Assembly (NCBI GenBank): GCA_963800135.1
Contig: CAWCZR010000011.1
Coordinates: forward strand, 104,467 to 168,466
Length of the DNA: 64,000 nucleotides
Direction of reading: 5' to 3'
From: DASPSM01 sp963800135
GTDB taxonomy: Bacteria > Planctomycetota > Planctomycetia > Planctomycetales > Planctomycetaceae
This document shows positions 8,249 through 17,987 of this stretch, piece by piece. The notes under the pieces are model-generated. The model saw only the letters and a list, made by a program, of their open reading frames with translations. It had not been told where the DNA came from and ran no database searches. The position numbers were made by a program, and so were the translations under genes. Position 1 is the first letter of the stretch, and each line of letters starts with the position of its first letter.

Positions 8249-10475
8249 TCAGAACAGTCGGGCGACCTGGTAGGTTACCAGCGCGCCCACGTACGCCAAA
8301 CTCGTCATGTAGACAAACGTGAAAACCGGCCAGATCCAGCGGTTGGTTTCCCGTTTGATCGTCATCAATGTGCCGGCGCACTCGGCGCAGAGCGCGAAAA
8401 AGACCATGATCGAGAGAGCCACGGGCAGGCTGTAGACCTTGCGCCCCTCCGAGTCGGTGGCGTTTTGCAGCGAGGTGATCAGTCCCTGGTTGTTGTCCTT
8501 GTCGACCTCGTTCCCCAGGCTGTAGATCGTGCCGAGCGTGGCGATGATCACTTCGCGGGCTGGGAACGAGGCGATCGCGCCGACGCCGATCCGCCAATCC
8601 CAACCGAGCGGCCGCACGGCTGGCTCGATCGCGTGTCCCAGGTGTCCCAAAAAACTCTTCTCAATCAATTGGCTACCGAGCTGGTCGCGGCGCTCCGTCA
8701 GCTTGTCGAGTTGGGCTTGTTGCGCGGCGTCTCCCTGGGCGACCGCGGGCATCGCCTCGATCTGCCGGACGACTGTGTCGCGTTCGCTGTGATCGGCGGG
8801 GAAATAACCGGCCGCCCAAACGACAATCGACGTGGCGAAGATCAGCGTGCCGGCCCGCGTCACGAAGGCCTTGCCCCGATCGTAGGCCCGGTGCAAGACC
8901 ACTCGCGGGGACGGCAACTTGTACGACGGCAGCTCCATCACGAAGGGGGGCGTTTCGCCGCGAAAGAACGTCTTCTTGAGCAGCCACGCGCAAGGGACGG
9001 CGACGATTGCTCCCACCGACGACATGGCCAACAGCACCAGCCCCTGCAGCGAGACCCAGCCGCCCAGATAAGTCACGGCGGGCACAAAGGCCCAGATCAA
9101 CAGCAAATACACGGGCAGGCGCGGAGCAACTCATCAGCGGGGCAATCAGGATCGTCACCATCCGGTCGCGGCGATTTTCGATCACGCGAGTCGCCATCAC
9201 GCCTGGGATCGCGCAGGCGAAGGACGACATCAGCGGAATGAACGACTTGCCGCTCAGCCCCAGCCGGCTCATCAGGCGGTCCATCAGGAAAGCCGCGCGG
9301 GCCATGTAGCCGCAGTCCTCGAGCACGGCAATGAACAAAAACAGAAACACGATCTGGGGCAGAAAGACGAGCACGCCGCCGACGCCGGCCACCACGCCGT
9401 CGACCACCAGGCTGCGAAGCGCTCCCGGGCCGATCAGCGATTCGACGCCGCCTTTGATCAACCCCTCGGTCCACTCGATCGAGCGCATGAAGGGCTCGGC
9501 CCAGTAATAAATCGACTGGAAGACGACGAACATGATGCCCGCAAAGACCAAAAGTCCCGACACGCGATGCGTCAGCACCCGATCGATGTGGTCGCTGGTA
9601 GTTGTGGCCGGCTGGGCCGCATGAGTCAGCACGCCGGAAACGACCTCGCGGATGGCCGCGTAGCGCGTTCTCGCTTCGGCAGCCGGCAGGCGAAAGCCGT
9701 CTTTTGCCAGCCGATCGCGAATTTGAGCGAGCCGCTCGGTAAAACCAGCCGGTTGCGTCGGCGTGAGCCATTTCTCGATCTGACCGTTCGGATCGAGCAG
9801 CAGCCGCTCGACCAGGTAACGAGGCAAGGTCTCGCCGTTCACCGGACGCAGATCGCGGGCCACTTCGTCGACGGCTTCGTAGAACGCCGCTGGGAAGACG
9901 GGCTTGGTCGCCGGGCGTTTCGATTCGGCCGCGTCCAGCAAGGCTTGCCGCACTTCGTCGATGCCGACCCGTCGATGGGCCTCCGTCGTGACGATCGGAA
10001 TCCCCAACCGCTGGGAGAGGGCCGGCACGTCGATCGAGGCGCCCCGCTGTCGTGCCACGTCCGACATGTTGAGGATAAGCACAGTCGGCAGCCCGACGTC
10101 GAGCACCTGGCTGACGAGAAACAGATTGCGTTCGAGGTTGGATGCGTCGACGATGCAGGCCACCGCGTCGAGCCGGCCGACCTCCGCCTGACGTCCCAGT
10201 AGCACTTCGACGGATACCATCTCATCCAGCGAACGCGGTGCCAGGCTGTACGTGCCGGGCAGATCAACAAGTTTGAGTGTCGTGTCGCCCACGCGCACGC
10301 GGCCGATCTTTTTCTCGACGGTGACCCCCGGATAGTTGCCCACGCGGGCGTGCATTCCGGCCAGTGCATTGAAGAGCGTGCTTTTGCCGGTGTTGGGGTT
10401 GCCGATGAAGGCCACGGTAAGCGTGCGCGGCGGATGCGATGTCTGACCGGTGACGCTCGGCGTAATGGCGGTCAT
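8249..10475 (-). CDS. feoB: Ferrous iron transport protein B (frame broken near 9117)
   Basis: Inner-membrane Fe(II) transporter with an N-terminal GTPase domain: G1 GNPNTGKST, G3 DLPGTYSL and G4 NMSD are visible in the first 150 residues, followed by a polytopic Nucleoside_recog/FeoB C-terminal membrane region. The frame is lost at about 9117, where PLMSCSA should continue RLPVYLLLIWAF. Adding one GC within TCCGCGCC restores the family sequence through to the stop, so I treat the gene as one unit of about 740 residues and the break as a probable sequence error. It is preceded by two feoA genes and followed by the Cys-rich protein. Confidence 0.88.
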
Positions 10476-10511
10476 GCTGTGTGGTTTTCGCGCACGGCGG
10501 GCGTCCTCGAT

Positions 10512-10745
10512 CTAAGTGCCGAGCCGCTCGACTTGCAGCCGGCGCGCCTCGTTGGCCCGCAGCGAGATGCGGTAACCGCGAACGCGAAACTCGATCGGGT
10601 CGCCGAACGGAGCGAAGCCGACGACTTCGATCTGCTCCCCCTCGGTCAGCCCCATTTCCAGCAAGCGTACGGCCACGCCGTCGTCGCCGTGAATTTCGCG
10701 AATGATGGCTCGCGCTCCGGCCTTCAACTGATCGAGGGTTTCCAT
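10512..10745 (-). CDS. feoA: FeoA domain protein (proximal to feoB)
   Basis: 77 aa SH3-like FeoA domain. LEMGLTEGEQIEVVGFAPFGDPIEFRV has the conserved (R)LxxMGL...G..I pattern, and YRISLRANEARRLQVE is the C-terminal strand/helix. It is believed to bind and stimulate FeoB. It sits 36 nt upstream of feoB. Confidence 0.88.
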   Translation of the reverse strand: METLDQLKAGARAIIREIHGDDGVAVRLLEMGLTEGEQIEVVGFAPFGDPIEFRVRGYRISLRANEARRLQVERLGT

Positions 10746-10802
10746 AGAAGCACCGGCATGATCACGATGGGCCAGCGAGGCGGGAGCCGGGCGAAATCGG
10801 GA

Positions 10803-11087
10803 CTAGTGCCGTGCGGCCGTCGGCTTGCCCACCTGGACGAGGATCAAGGCCGCGTCGGCGCCCCGGAACCCGAACCGATGGTTGCCGACCGCCACGATGC
10901 AGTCACCGCCGGAGCGGACCATCCGCACGGGACGGCCCGGACGCAGACCCATTTCTCCCAGGCGATGCACGTGCTCCGGCTGTCCATCGACTTCCACGAT
11001 CGTCCCCGAGTCCCCGGGTGCAAGGTGGTCCAGCGGCATGACTTGGCAGACGGCCGTATCAGCAGGCGACATCGGGGAGCGCTTCAT
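10803..11087 (-). CDS. feoA: FeoA domain protein (promoter-proximal paralogue)
   Basis: 94 aa. A second FeoA-type SH3-like domain: LDHLAPGDSGTIVEVDG then HRLGEMGLRPGRPVRMVRSG and a C-terminal GADAALILVQV. It carries an extra 15-residue N-terminal segment with one Cys. It is the first gene of the operon, downstream of the Fur-box palindrome. Two FeoA proteins before one FeoB is a recurrent arrangement in diverse bacteria. Confidence 0.85.
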   Translation of the reverse strand: MKRSPMSPADTAVCQVMPLDHLAPGDSGTIVEVDGQPEHVHRLGEMGLRPGRPVRMVRSGGDCIVAVGNHRFGFRGADAALILVQVGKPTAARH

Positions 11088-11162
11088 GTAAGGGCCTAAA
11101 CGCGCGGGACGAATTCTGACTTCGTACCCAGTACGGCGAGGCTATTCGCTGATCCGTTGAAT

Positions 11163-11177
11163 TGAGACTGAGTCTCA
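11163..11177 (-). promoter_or_regulatory. Fur box upstream of the feo operon
   Basis: TGAGACTGAGTCTCA is a perfect 7-1-7 palindrome matching the TGAnAnTnAnTnTCA spacing of the Fur consensus. It lies 76 bp before the first feoA. It probably mediates iron-dependent repression. Its 3' flank towards the divergent gene carries TATAAT (11194-11199). Confidence 0.75.
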
Positions 11178-11287
11178 GGTCCAACTTCACTCCTATAATA
11201 CAGTTTCGGCACGCTGACGGCAACAGTCGTCATCAAAGGTTCGTCCGACCAGACCAATTAAGACGTATCCTATGACGATGTCGCGAC

Positions 11288-11316
11288 TTGACGCTGTTTT
11301 CAGACCCTCCTATACT
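11288..11316 (+). promoter_or_regulatory. Sigma-70-type promoter for the TPR-like gene
   Basis: TTGACG (11288-11293), 17-nt spacer, TATACT (11311-11316). A transcript starting about seven bases later excludes the upstream ATG at 11272 as a start and supports the one at 11359. Confidence 0.55.
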
Positions 11317-11358
11317 CGCGCCAAGTTCCCTGCGCCCCCTCCGAATGAGCCGTTTCGA

Positions 11359-12268
11359 ATGAAAAGTGAACATCGCCACGAGCTGAAAACCAACGAACTG
11401 GAACGGATTGCTTCCGAGTTGGGTCACACCGCCGAGCACTACGTCCACGACAACTGGATGCTGCTCGCGGCCGCCGTCGTTGCGATTCTGATCGGCGCAG
11501 GTGGCGTGGTGTACTGGCGCAGCTCGTCGGGTTCGGCAGGCCAGCAAGGTTGGCGAGAGTTTGCCAGCGCGTCGAAGGCGGCCGATTACGGCAACGTCGC
11601 CGACAAATACTCGGGCAGCGTCGCCGCGGCATGGTCCCGGCTGCTCGAAGGCGAAATGGAGCTCAACAGCGGCATTCGCTCGAGCTTCACCGATCGATCG
11701 GCCGGACGTTCCGACCTGCAGAAGGCCCAGGAGAATTTCGCGAAACTGATCGCCGACAAAGCTACGCCGAGCGACGTCATCGAGCGAGCCCTCTTCGGAC
11801 TGGCGCGGGCCAAGGAGGCGTTGCCGCCGAAAGAGCTCAGTCCCTCGAAAATCAACGACGGGGCGATCGAGACCTATCAGCGTCTCGTCACCGAGTTCCC
11901 GATCAGTGTCTACAAGGACTATGCCGAGGCGCGGATCGCCGCCCTCAGAGACGGGCACCGCCCAAGATTTCTACGCCTGGTTCGAGCAACAAAATCCCAA
12001 ACCGGCCGACCGCGAGATGCCCAAGGATCTGATCCCGCCGTCGCCTGACGAAACGAAGACGGCCACCGGCACGCCGATCAAGACCGTGCCGCCTCCCGCC
12101 ACGAACAAACCGGCGTCCGGCAAAGCGGCCACCGACACGAAGCCCAGCACTGGGCCGAAACCTGCCGCGGGCAGTCCGGCCAAATCCACTGTGCCCGCGC
12201 CCGCGAGCAAATCGCCGACGACCGAAGAGGGCCCGGCGATGCCGGCTCCCGCGTCTCCAACCAAGTGA
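11359..12268 (+). CDS. TPR-like single-pass membrane protein (YfgM-like), frame broken near 11946
   Basis: An N-terminal cytoplasmic stretch (ELKTNELERIASELGHTAEH) is followed by one membrane helix (MLLAAAVVAILIGAGGVVYW) and a helical-repeat region with AKEALPP and TYQRLVTEFP spacing as in YfgM/TPR_21 proteins. After IAALR the frame slips; the continuation SETGTAQDFYAWFEQQNP runs in the +2 frame to a Pro/Thr/Ala-rich tail ending at 12268. Two missing bases (for example CG within CTCGCAGAG) would join the halves. Envelope location inferred; function unknown. Confidence 0.7.
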
Positions 12269-12345
12269 GGCCGGCACGCCGTCTGGAGTGACGGGGCCTA
12301 GAGCGATTAGGCCCGAAGTGACCAGGCCGGAATGACCAGTCCGGA

Positions 12346-13401
12346 ATGAGTGACGGCCTTTCCTCCGACCAGCCGATCCTGATCACGGTGGAGGCCCGCG
12401 CTCAAGGCTGGCGCGTCGATCACTACCTCAGCCGGCTCTTCCCCAATTTCAGCCGCGCCCTGTTTCAAAGGGCCATCGGGCAGCAGACGATCCTGGTCAA
12501 CGGCATTCCGGTGAAGACGTCGCGGCGACTGCGGATGAACGATCGTCTCTCGGTTCGCCTGCCCGAGCTGCCGGACCGCACGCTGCCGCCCGAGGATATC
12601 CCGCTCAACATCATTTATGAGGACGACTACCTGATCGTCCTCAACAAGCAGGCCGGGCTGATCGTCCATCCGGGCAAGGGCAACTATCGCGGCACGTTGG
12701 CCGGCGCACTGCAATTTCACTTCAATCGGCTGAGCGACGTCGCCGGCCAGCTCCGGCCGGGCATCGTCCACCGACTCGATCGCGATACGAGCGGCGTGCT
12801 GGTGATCGCCAAAGACAACCAGGTCCATCACCGCTTGAGCGGGCAGTTCGAGCGCCGCGAAGTCACTAAGGAATATCTGGCGATCGCCCGCGGGCGGCTC
12901 GAGCTCGATGAAGACGAAATCGCCACGCACGTCTGCATCAATCCCCGGCACCGCGAAAAGATGATGGTCTGCGATCCGCAAGGCAACTCTCGACCCGCGG
13001 TGACCCGTTACGCGGTTGCCGAGCGCTACGCCGGCTTCACGGTGGTGCGGCTCTTTCCCAAAACGGGGCGCACGCATCAACTGCGTGTGCACTTGCAGCA
13101 CCTGGGCCATACGATCGTCGCCGATCGTCTGTATGGTGGTGGCGCTCGGCTGTCGTTGGCGGATCTGAATTCTTCCTCAAAGCACGCCGCCGAGCCGCGC
13201 GAGCCAATCGAAGATGCCGACACCGACGCCGACGCCTCGCCCGTGCTGATCGCCCGCCAAGCCCTGCACGCCCGTCGGCTCGCCTTTCGCCATCCGCACA
13301 GTGGCAAGGAACTGGAATTTGAGGCACCATTACCCGACGACATCGCGCGGAGCATCGCAGCCATCGCCCGCCACTGTCCCCTGCCGGATAGGAAATCATG
13401 A
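12346..13401 (+). CDS. rluD: Ribosomal large subunit pseudouridine synthase, RluD family
   Basis: N-terminal S4 RNA-binding domain (ALFQRAIGQQTILVNG, about residues 35-60), then the pseudouridine synthase core with the catalytic loop HRLDRDTSGVLV (Asp about 148) and the FPKTGRTHQLRVHLQ motif. It isomerises specific uridines of 23S rRNA. An acidic insert near residue 270 is atypical but in frame. The stop overlaps the start of the next gene by four bases (ATGA). Confidence 0.9.
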   Translation: MSDGLSSDQPILITVEARAQGWRVDHYLSRLFPNFSRALFQRAIGQQTILVNGIPVKTSRRLRMNDRLSVRLPELPDRTLPPEDIPLNIIYEDDYLIVLNKQAGLIVHPGKGNYRGTLAGALQFHFNRLSDVAGQLRPGIVHRLDRDTSGVLVIAKDNQVHHRLSGQFERREVTKEYLAIARGRLELDEDEIATHVCINPRHREKMMVCDPQGNSRPAVTRYAVAERYAGFTVVRLFPKTGRTHQLRVHLQHLGHTIVADRLYGGGARLSLADLNSSSKHAAEPREPIEDADTDADASPVLIARQALHARRLAFRHPHSGKELEFEAPLPDDIARSIAAIARHCPLPDRKS

Positions 13402-14279
13402 AGCTCGCTAAGATCCGACTGACCGATGGGACACCGCGATTGGCGGCCGTCGAAGACAACGACCGCCGGCTGCGTCTGCTCGATTTGGACCAAGTCGAAA
13501 GGATCAAAAGCCTGACGGACATTCTGCACTCGCCCGATCCGCTGGGGCTGGCGCGGTTCCTCATCGATCCCAAATCGCCGCCGATCGACGTCGACAAAGC
13601 GGCATTGCTGGCACCCATCGACAATCAGGAAGTCTGGGCGGCCGGCGTGACCTACAAGCGCAGCCAAGTCGCCCGCATGGACGAATCTACGTCCGGGGCC
13701 ATCCACTACGACAAGGTTTACACGGCCGACCGTCCGGAGTTGTTCTTCAAGGCGACCGCGAATCGCGTCTCGGGACCGGGCGAGCCGGTGCGCGTACGGT
13801 TCGATAGCCGTTGGACTGTCCCCGAGCCCGAATGGACGCTCGTCGTGTCCGACAAGGCGAAACTGGTCGGCTTCACGCTCGGCAACGACATGTCGGCCCG
13901 GGACATCGAAGGCGAAAACCCGCTCTATTTGCCGCAGGCGAAGCTTTATCTGCAGTCGTGTGCCCTCGGTCCCTGGGTTTTCCTGCCGGAGACGCCGCTC
14001 GATCGCGAGAAGACCAAGATCGGCGTCACGATCGTCCGCAAAGGCAAAACCGTGTTCGAGGGGACGACCGATCTCGGCCAGATGGTGCGTTCGTTCGAGG
14101 ATCTCATCGGCTGGCTGGTCCGCGAGAACAGTTTTCCCAACGGCGCGTTTTTGTTGACCGGCACCGGCGTCGTGCCTCCCGACGATTTCGGACTCGAAGA
14201 CGGTGACAAGGTGTCGATTGCCGCCCCAATCATAGGCACACTGACGAACCCCGTCGTCAAAGAATCGCGCACGAAATAA
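13398..14279 (+). CDS. Fumarylacetoacetate hydrolase family protein
   Basis: FAH-fold C-C bond hydrolase or decarboxylase. The core includes VWAAGVTYKRSQ, the metal-site region FTLGNDMSARDIEGENPLYL and the QAKLYLQSCALGPW segment, with the C-terminal TGTGVVPPDDFGLEDGD loop. It acts on beta-diketo or dicarboxylic acids; the exact substrate cannot be read from sequence. The ATG start overlaps the rluD stop. Confidence 0.85.
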   Translation: MKLAKIRLTDGTPRLAAVEDNDRRLRLLDLDQVERIKSLTDILHSPDPLGLARFLIDPKSPPIDVDKAALLAPIDNQEVWAAGVTYKRSQVARMDESTSGAIHYDKVYTADRPELFFKATANRVSGPGEPVRVRFDSRWTVPEPEWTLVVSDKAKLVGFTLGNDMSARDIEGENPLYLPQAKLYLQSCALGPWVFLPETPLDREKTKIGVTIVRKGKTVFEGTTDLGQMVRSFEDLIGWLVRENSFPNGAFLLTGTGVVPPDDFGLEDGDKVSIAAPIIGTLTNPVVKESRTK

Positions 14280-14365
14280 GCGCCCACTGCGCCGGCGGCC
14301 ACCTTTGCTGGCGAGCTCTGCGCAAGCACAACTCTCACGCGGCTAAGCCCGCAGGAGAAAACTCG

Positions 14366-15649
14366 ATGACCAGCCAACACGACGTCTCGCGGCGTGACTT
14401 CGTCCGCAGCTCCGTGGCTGCGGCCGGCGCGGCGACGATGGCGGCCCTGGCACCTGCCGCGGCAATCGGCGCCAACAACCGCATTCGCATGGGAGTGATC
14501 GGCGTCGGCGGGCAGGGGACCGGGCACGTTGCTGGTCTGGTCAAGCGAGCGAAGGCCGACAACGTCGAGGTCGTCGCCGTCTGCGACGTTTATCGTCGGC
14601 GAATCACGCGGGCCCAGTCGATCTCGAAGGCGGAAGGTTACAGCGACTATCGCAAAGTCCTCGAGCGTCCCGATATCGACGCCGTGCTCATCGCCACGCC
14701 CGACCACTGGCACGCGAAGATCGCCGGCGACGCGCTCGAGGCCGGCAAGCACGTCTACTGTGAAAAGCCGATGACGCACACCGTCGAGCAGGCGATCGAA
14801 CTCCGCGACAAGGTCCGCCGTCATAAGAAAGTGTTGCAAGTCGGCCCCAATGCCACGGCGAGCGACGGCTATTGGCAGGCCCAGCGAGCGATCCGCGACG
14901 GGCGGATCGGCAAGGTGACCTGGGCTCAGGGCTGCTACAACCGCAACGAGCGAGTCTGCCTGTTCAACGTCCATCAGAAAATCGATCCGACAGCCGGTCC
15001 CGACAAGTCGGGCGAGGATCACATCGATTGGGATATGTGGCTCGGTTACAAGTGGGATCTCGCGCCGAAGATCGCCTGGAACCCCGAGCACTTCTTCCGC
15101 TTCCGCAAGTACTGGCCCTATAACGGCGGCGTCGCCACCGACCTCTTGTATCACAAGCTCGCGCCGTTGCTCTTGGCGATTGCCGGCCCCGACGGCGAGT
15201 ATCCGTCGCGGGTCAACGCGTGCGGCGGGCTCTACATCGAAAAGGACGGCCGCGACATCCCCGACACCTTCTTGATGACGGCCGACTACCCCAGCGAGTT
15301 TTCGATCTTTCTCGTGAGCACGCTGACCAACGACGCCGGCATTCCCGACCGCGTCTACGGCAAATGGGGCACGATGGAGCTGGGTGGCGAGCCGCTGTTG
15401 CGCGTGAACGGCCCCTTCACTCCCGAGTTCAAAGCCAAGAACGACGGCAAAGCGGAGGCCCGTTTGCCGCTTGAGCCGCGGCGGGATCTCGTCGGCAATT
15501 TTCTCGACGTGATCCGCGGCAACGGCAAGCTCTGCTGCAACGCCGAACTGGGAGCGGCGACGATGGTGGCGATCAAGCTGGCCGTCGAATCGTACCGACA
15601 GAAGAAGACGATGCTGTGGGACCCCAAGGCCGAGCGCATCACGGCGTGA
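14366..15649 (+). CDS. Tat-exported Gfo/Idh/MocA family oxidoreductase
   Basis: The twin-arginine signal SRRDFVRSSVAAAGAATMAA opens the protein and is followed by a Rossmann domain starting IRMGVIGVGGQGTGHVAGL. EKPMTHTVEQAIEL is the conserved EKP motif that contacts the nicotinamide and substrate. The C-terminal alpha/beta domain contains the WDMWLGY and YWPYNGGVATDLLYH segments common in the abundant planctomycete secreted members. It probably acts on sugars or sugar derivatives in the periplasm with a bound NAD(P). Confidence 0.9.
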   Translation: MTSQHDVSRRDFVRSSVAAAGAATMAALAPAAAIGANNRIRMGVIGVGGQGTGHVAGLVKRAKADNVEVVAVCDVYRRRITRAQSISKAEGYSDYRKVLERPDIDAVLIATPDHWHAKIAGDALEAGKHVYCEKPMTHTVEQAIELRDKVRRHKKVLQVGPNATASDGYWQAQRAIRDGRIGKVTWAQGCYNRNERVCLFNVHQKIDPTAGPDKSGEDHIDWDMWLGYKWDLAPKIAWNPEHFFRFRKYWPYNGGVATDLLYHKLAPLLLAIAGPDGEYPSRVNACGGLYIEKDGRDIPDTFLMTADYPSEFSIFLVSTLTNDAGIPDRVYGKWGTMELGGEPLLRVNGPFTPEFKAKNDGKAEARLPLEPRRDLVGNFLDVIRGNGKLCCNAELGAATMVAIKLAVESYRQKKTMLWDPKAERITA

Positions 15650-15749
15650 CTTGCGAGCTAAGGAGCCGCGCACGAAGTAAGCCGTTTTCGAGTTCCCACC
15701 GCGTTGGCGGACCGCTCAATTCCTTGTGCGGCTCTTGAATGCCGGCTGC

Positions 15750-16692
15750 TTATTTCCCTTGCGGCTTCGCGGGAACCTGTCTTTTGGGATTGGGCGGTTC
15801 GGGGACGCCCGCGAGGCGGTTGAATTCTGCACGGGAAATCGTGCGTTTCGAGCCATCTTGTTGGACAATATAAAGGCGAGTGGTCGCCGGGGACGTAGCG
15901 TTCGATGCATCATCGACCGGTGTGCCGGCAGGAAATTCCTGGGAGAATACGGCTGGATCAAGCTTCTCGTTGATCGCGTAGCCGGTCACCTTGTACTCCT
16001 CAACTAGCGCGCCGATGATTTCACAACGCCACTCCGACGGTATCCAACCATACGTCGCGTCTTTTTGGTACTTGATTGAGCCATCCCAAGTGCGCAAGGG
16101 CGGATTCTTGATCGTCCAATGGACGACGACATCGTCGCGCGCAGGGCTGACCCAGTAGGTTTCCTGGGTGACGCCGCGGCGATCTCTTTCAAACTTGACG
16201 TAGTGACCGTTGTCGATATTGGCATTCTCATCGACGAGATGGAATTGTTCTTTCCGCCAGTCAATCCACGGGGGTTGCGCGAAACGTGAAGTAGAGAGCC
16301 TCAAATCCGTCACGAGAGCTCGGCCGGTTGAGGATGGGACTTCGAGAAATGAGACCGTAGGCCCGGCCGCGCTGAGGGGGACTTGCATCCCCCAATGGAC
16401 CGGCGAAAAACATCGAAGTCGTCTTGCCGACCATGACCGATCGGAAAACGACCCGCCGTCTATCGATTAACTTCGCCGACGGCGCCCTGAAACTCGGCGT
16501 GACGGAAAGGCACATGCGATCATCGCCGTCCATCCACAACTGCACGCCGAATATGTCGAAAGCCTGGTCTCGTTCGAAACGAGTTCGGGGATTGCTCGAA
16601 AGGTCCCAGGATCCTTTCCTGTACGTCGAACGAAAGTCCATGGTGAAGTGAAGTGAGTGGACGCGATCATGCCGCGCCTTCCGAAACGGCAT
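15750..16692 (-). pseudogene. Decayed tandem copy of the 16.7-17.9 kb secreted protein
   Basis: Reads as two pieces in different frames: 16692-16261 (RKARHDRVHSLHFTMDFRS ... LYFTFRATPVD) and then DWRKEQFHLVDENANIDNG through to 15750. Both align to the neighbouring intact gene (KARHDRVRSVHITWDCR, DENSAVENGH, EFPAGTPVDD against GFPAGTPVED). The signal peptide and about 55 codons after MPF are missing, although the DNA upstream of the start still resembles that of the intact copy. The deletion plus frame loss supports a pseudogene. The frame loss alone could be a sequencing slip. Confidence 0.6.
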
Positions 16693-16737
16693 TGCGGCTC
16701 CAGTCTCAAAGAATCGGGGCCGGCGGCGCGAAGTCTC

Positions 16738-17862
16738 TCAATTCCCGCCCGGTTTTGCCGGGGCCGGCTTTTTAGGTGGATTTTTGGAGGGCGTATCGTA
16801 AACGTTCGCGAGGCGCAAATATTCCTCCTGCGAAATCGCGCGCTTCGAGCCGTCGGGTTCAATCATGTAGCGATGAATTTGCTTCGGGCGGATACCGTTC
16901 AATTGATCTTCGACGGGAGTGCCGGCTGGGAATCCTTGGGAGAACACCGCTGGTTCGATCGTCTCGTTGATGGCGTGGCTGGTCACCCTGTACTCGTAGA
17001 GCACCTCTCCCGGCGACTCGCAGCTCCACTCTGATGGGATCCATCCGCAGGTGCCGTCTTTCTGGTACCGGATCGAACCGACCCAATCCCCGTGGGGTTG
17101 GCTTTCGATCGTCCAGTGAACCACGACATCATCCCGCATAGGACTGACCCAACATGCCTCGGTACGCTTCGGGTAGAAGCGGCCCGTCAACGCCACAACT
17201 CGTTGACACTTGACCGCGTGACCGTTTTCGACGGCCGAATTCTCGTCCACCAGATCGCAACGGTCTCTCAACCACGAAAGCGGTGAGGCTTGCGGGCGAA
17301 ACGTCAGCAGAATCGCCTGGTAGGACGGATCCAGCATCCAGCGATCCACGGTCACGCTGGGAGCCAAAATCGCGTGCGGCCCAATGACGCTGGGCGGAGG
17401 ATCGCCCGTCTCATAGATCGAGCCTGCCCAATACAGCGACATCGTCTTCCCAACGATGACCTTTCGGCTGACCACCCGCCGTGTGTTGGTCGGCTTCGGA
17501 TGCGGCACCTTGAAGTTCGGAGTGCCGACAAGGCACACGTGATCGTCGCCATCGATCCAGAGCTGCGCACCGAATTGTTCGAACAACAGTTCGCGATCCA
17601 GGGAAGCGACCCGAGTGGTGAGCGGATTCTGCGAGCCTTTCCGGAACGTCGTCCGACAGTCCCACGTGATATGCACCGAGCGGACCCGATCGTGCCGGGC
17701 CTTCCAGTTGGCGAAAATCCGATCAAGCACGGCGGATTCGTGGACCGCTTGCGCCGGAGCCGGATCATCGGCTTGTGTCGGTGATCGGAAATCTGTAGCG
17801 GCCACAAGGAAGAAGAATGCCGTCACGAATGAGGCGAACCGTTGCAGCCAGCAAAATGGCAT
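16738..17862 (-). CDS. Hypothetical secreted protein (paralogue of the adjacent pseudogene)
   Basis: The start at 17862 is chosen because GGGAGG sits six bases upstream and a signal peptide follows (MPFCWLQRFASFVTAFFFLV). The longer frame back to 18024 has neither. About 374 aa, rich in aromatic residues and beta-strand-like segments (VGKTMSLYWAGSIYE, DDVVVHWTIESQPHG, GWIPSEWSCE), ending with a Pro/Lys-rich tail. I do not recognise a family; the layout resembles planctomycete exported proteins of outer-membrane-lipoprotein-like fold. Function unknown. Confidence 0.7.
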   Translation of the reverse strand: MPFCWLQRFASFVTAFFFLVAATDFRSPTQADDPAPAQAVHESAVLDRIFANWKARHDRVRSVHITWDCRTTFRKGSQNPLTTRVASLDRELLFEQFGAQLWIDGDDHVCLVGTPNFKVPHPKPTNTRRVVSRKVIVGKTMSLYWAGSIYETGDPPPSVIGPHAILAPSVTVDRWMLDPSYQAILLTFRPQASPLSWLRDRCDLVDENSAVENGHAVKCQRVVALTGRFYPKRTEACWVSPMRDDVVVHWTIESQPHGDWVGSIRYQKDGTCGWIPSEWSCESPGEVLYEYRVTSHAINETIEPAVFSQGFPAGTPVEDQLNGIRPKQIHRYMIEPDGSKRAISQEEYLRLANVYDTPSKNPPKKPAPAKPGGN

Positions 17863-17987
17863 GGCGGCCTCCCAATCTTGGAGAATCGGGGCAGCGGCGG
17901 CACTAGGCATTGAGCGTATCGCCCGCAACAAGCGAGAGCCACGCAAAAGCAAAATCACCACTGGCTTCGTGCGGGCCGCTAAGCCGG

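Noticed and set aside
13946..15673. 575-codon minus-strand frame opposite the FAH and oxidoreductase genes
   Set aside because: Both plus-strand genes have strong family signatures; the antisense frame has none.
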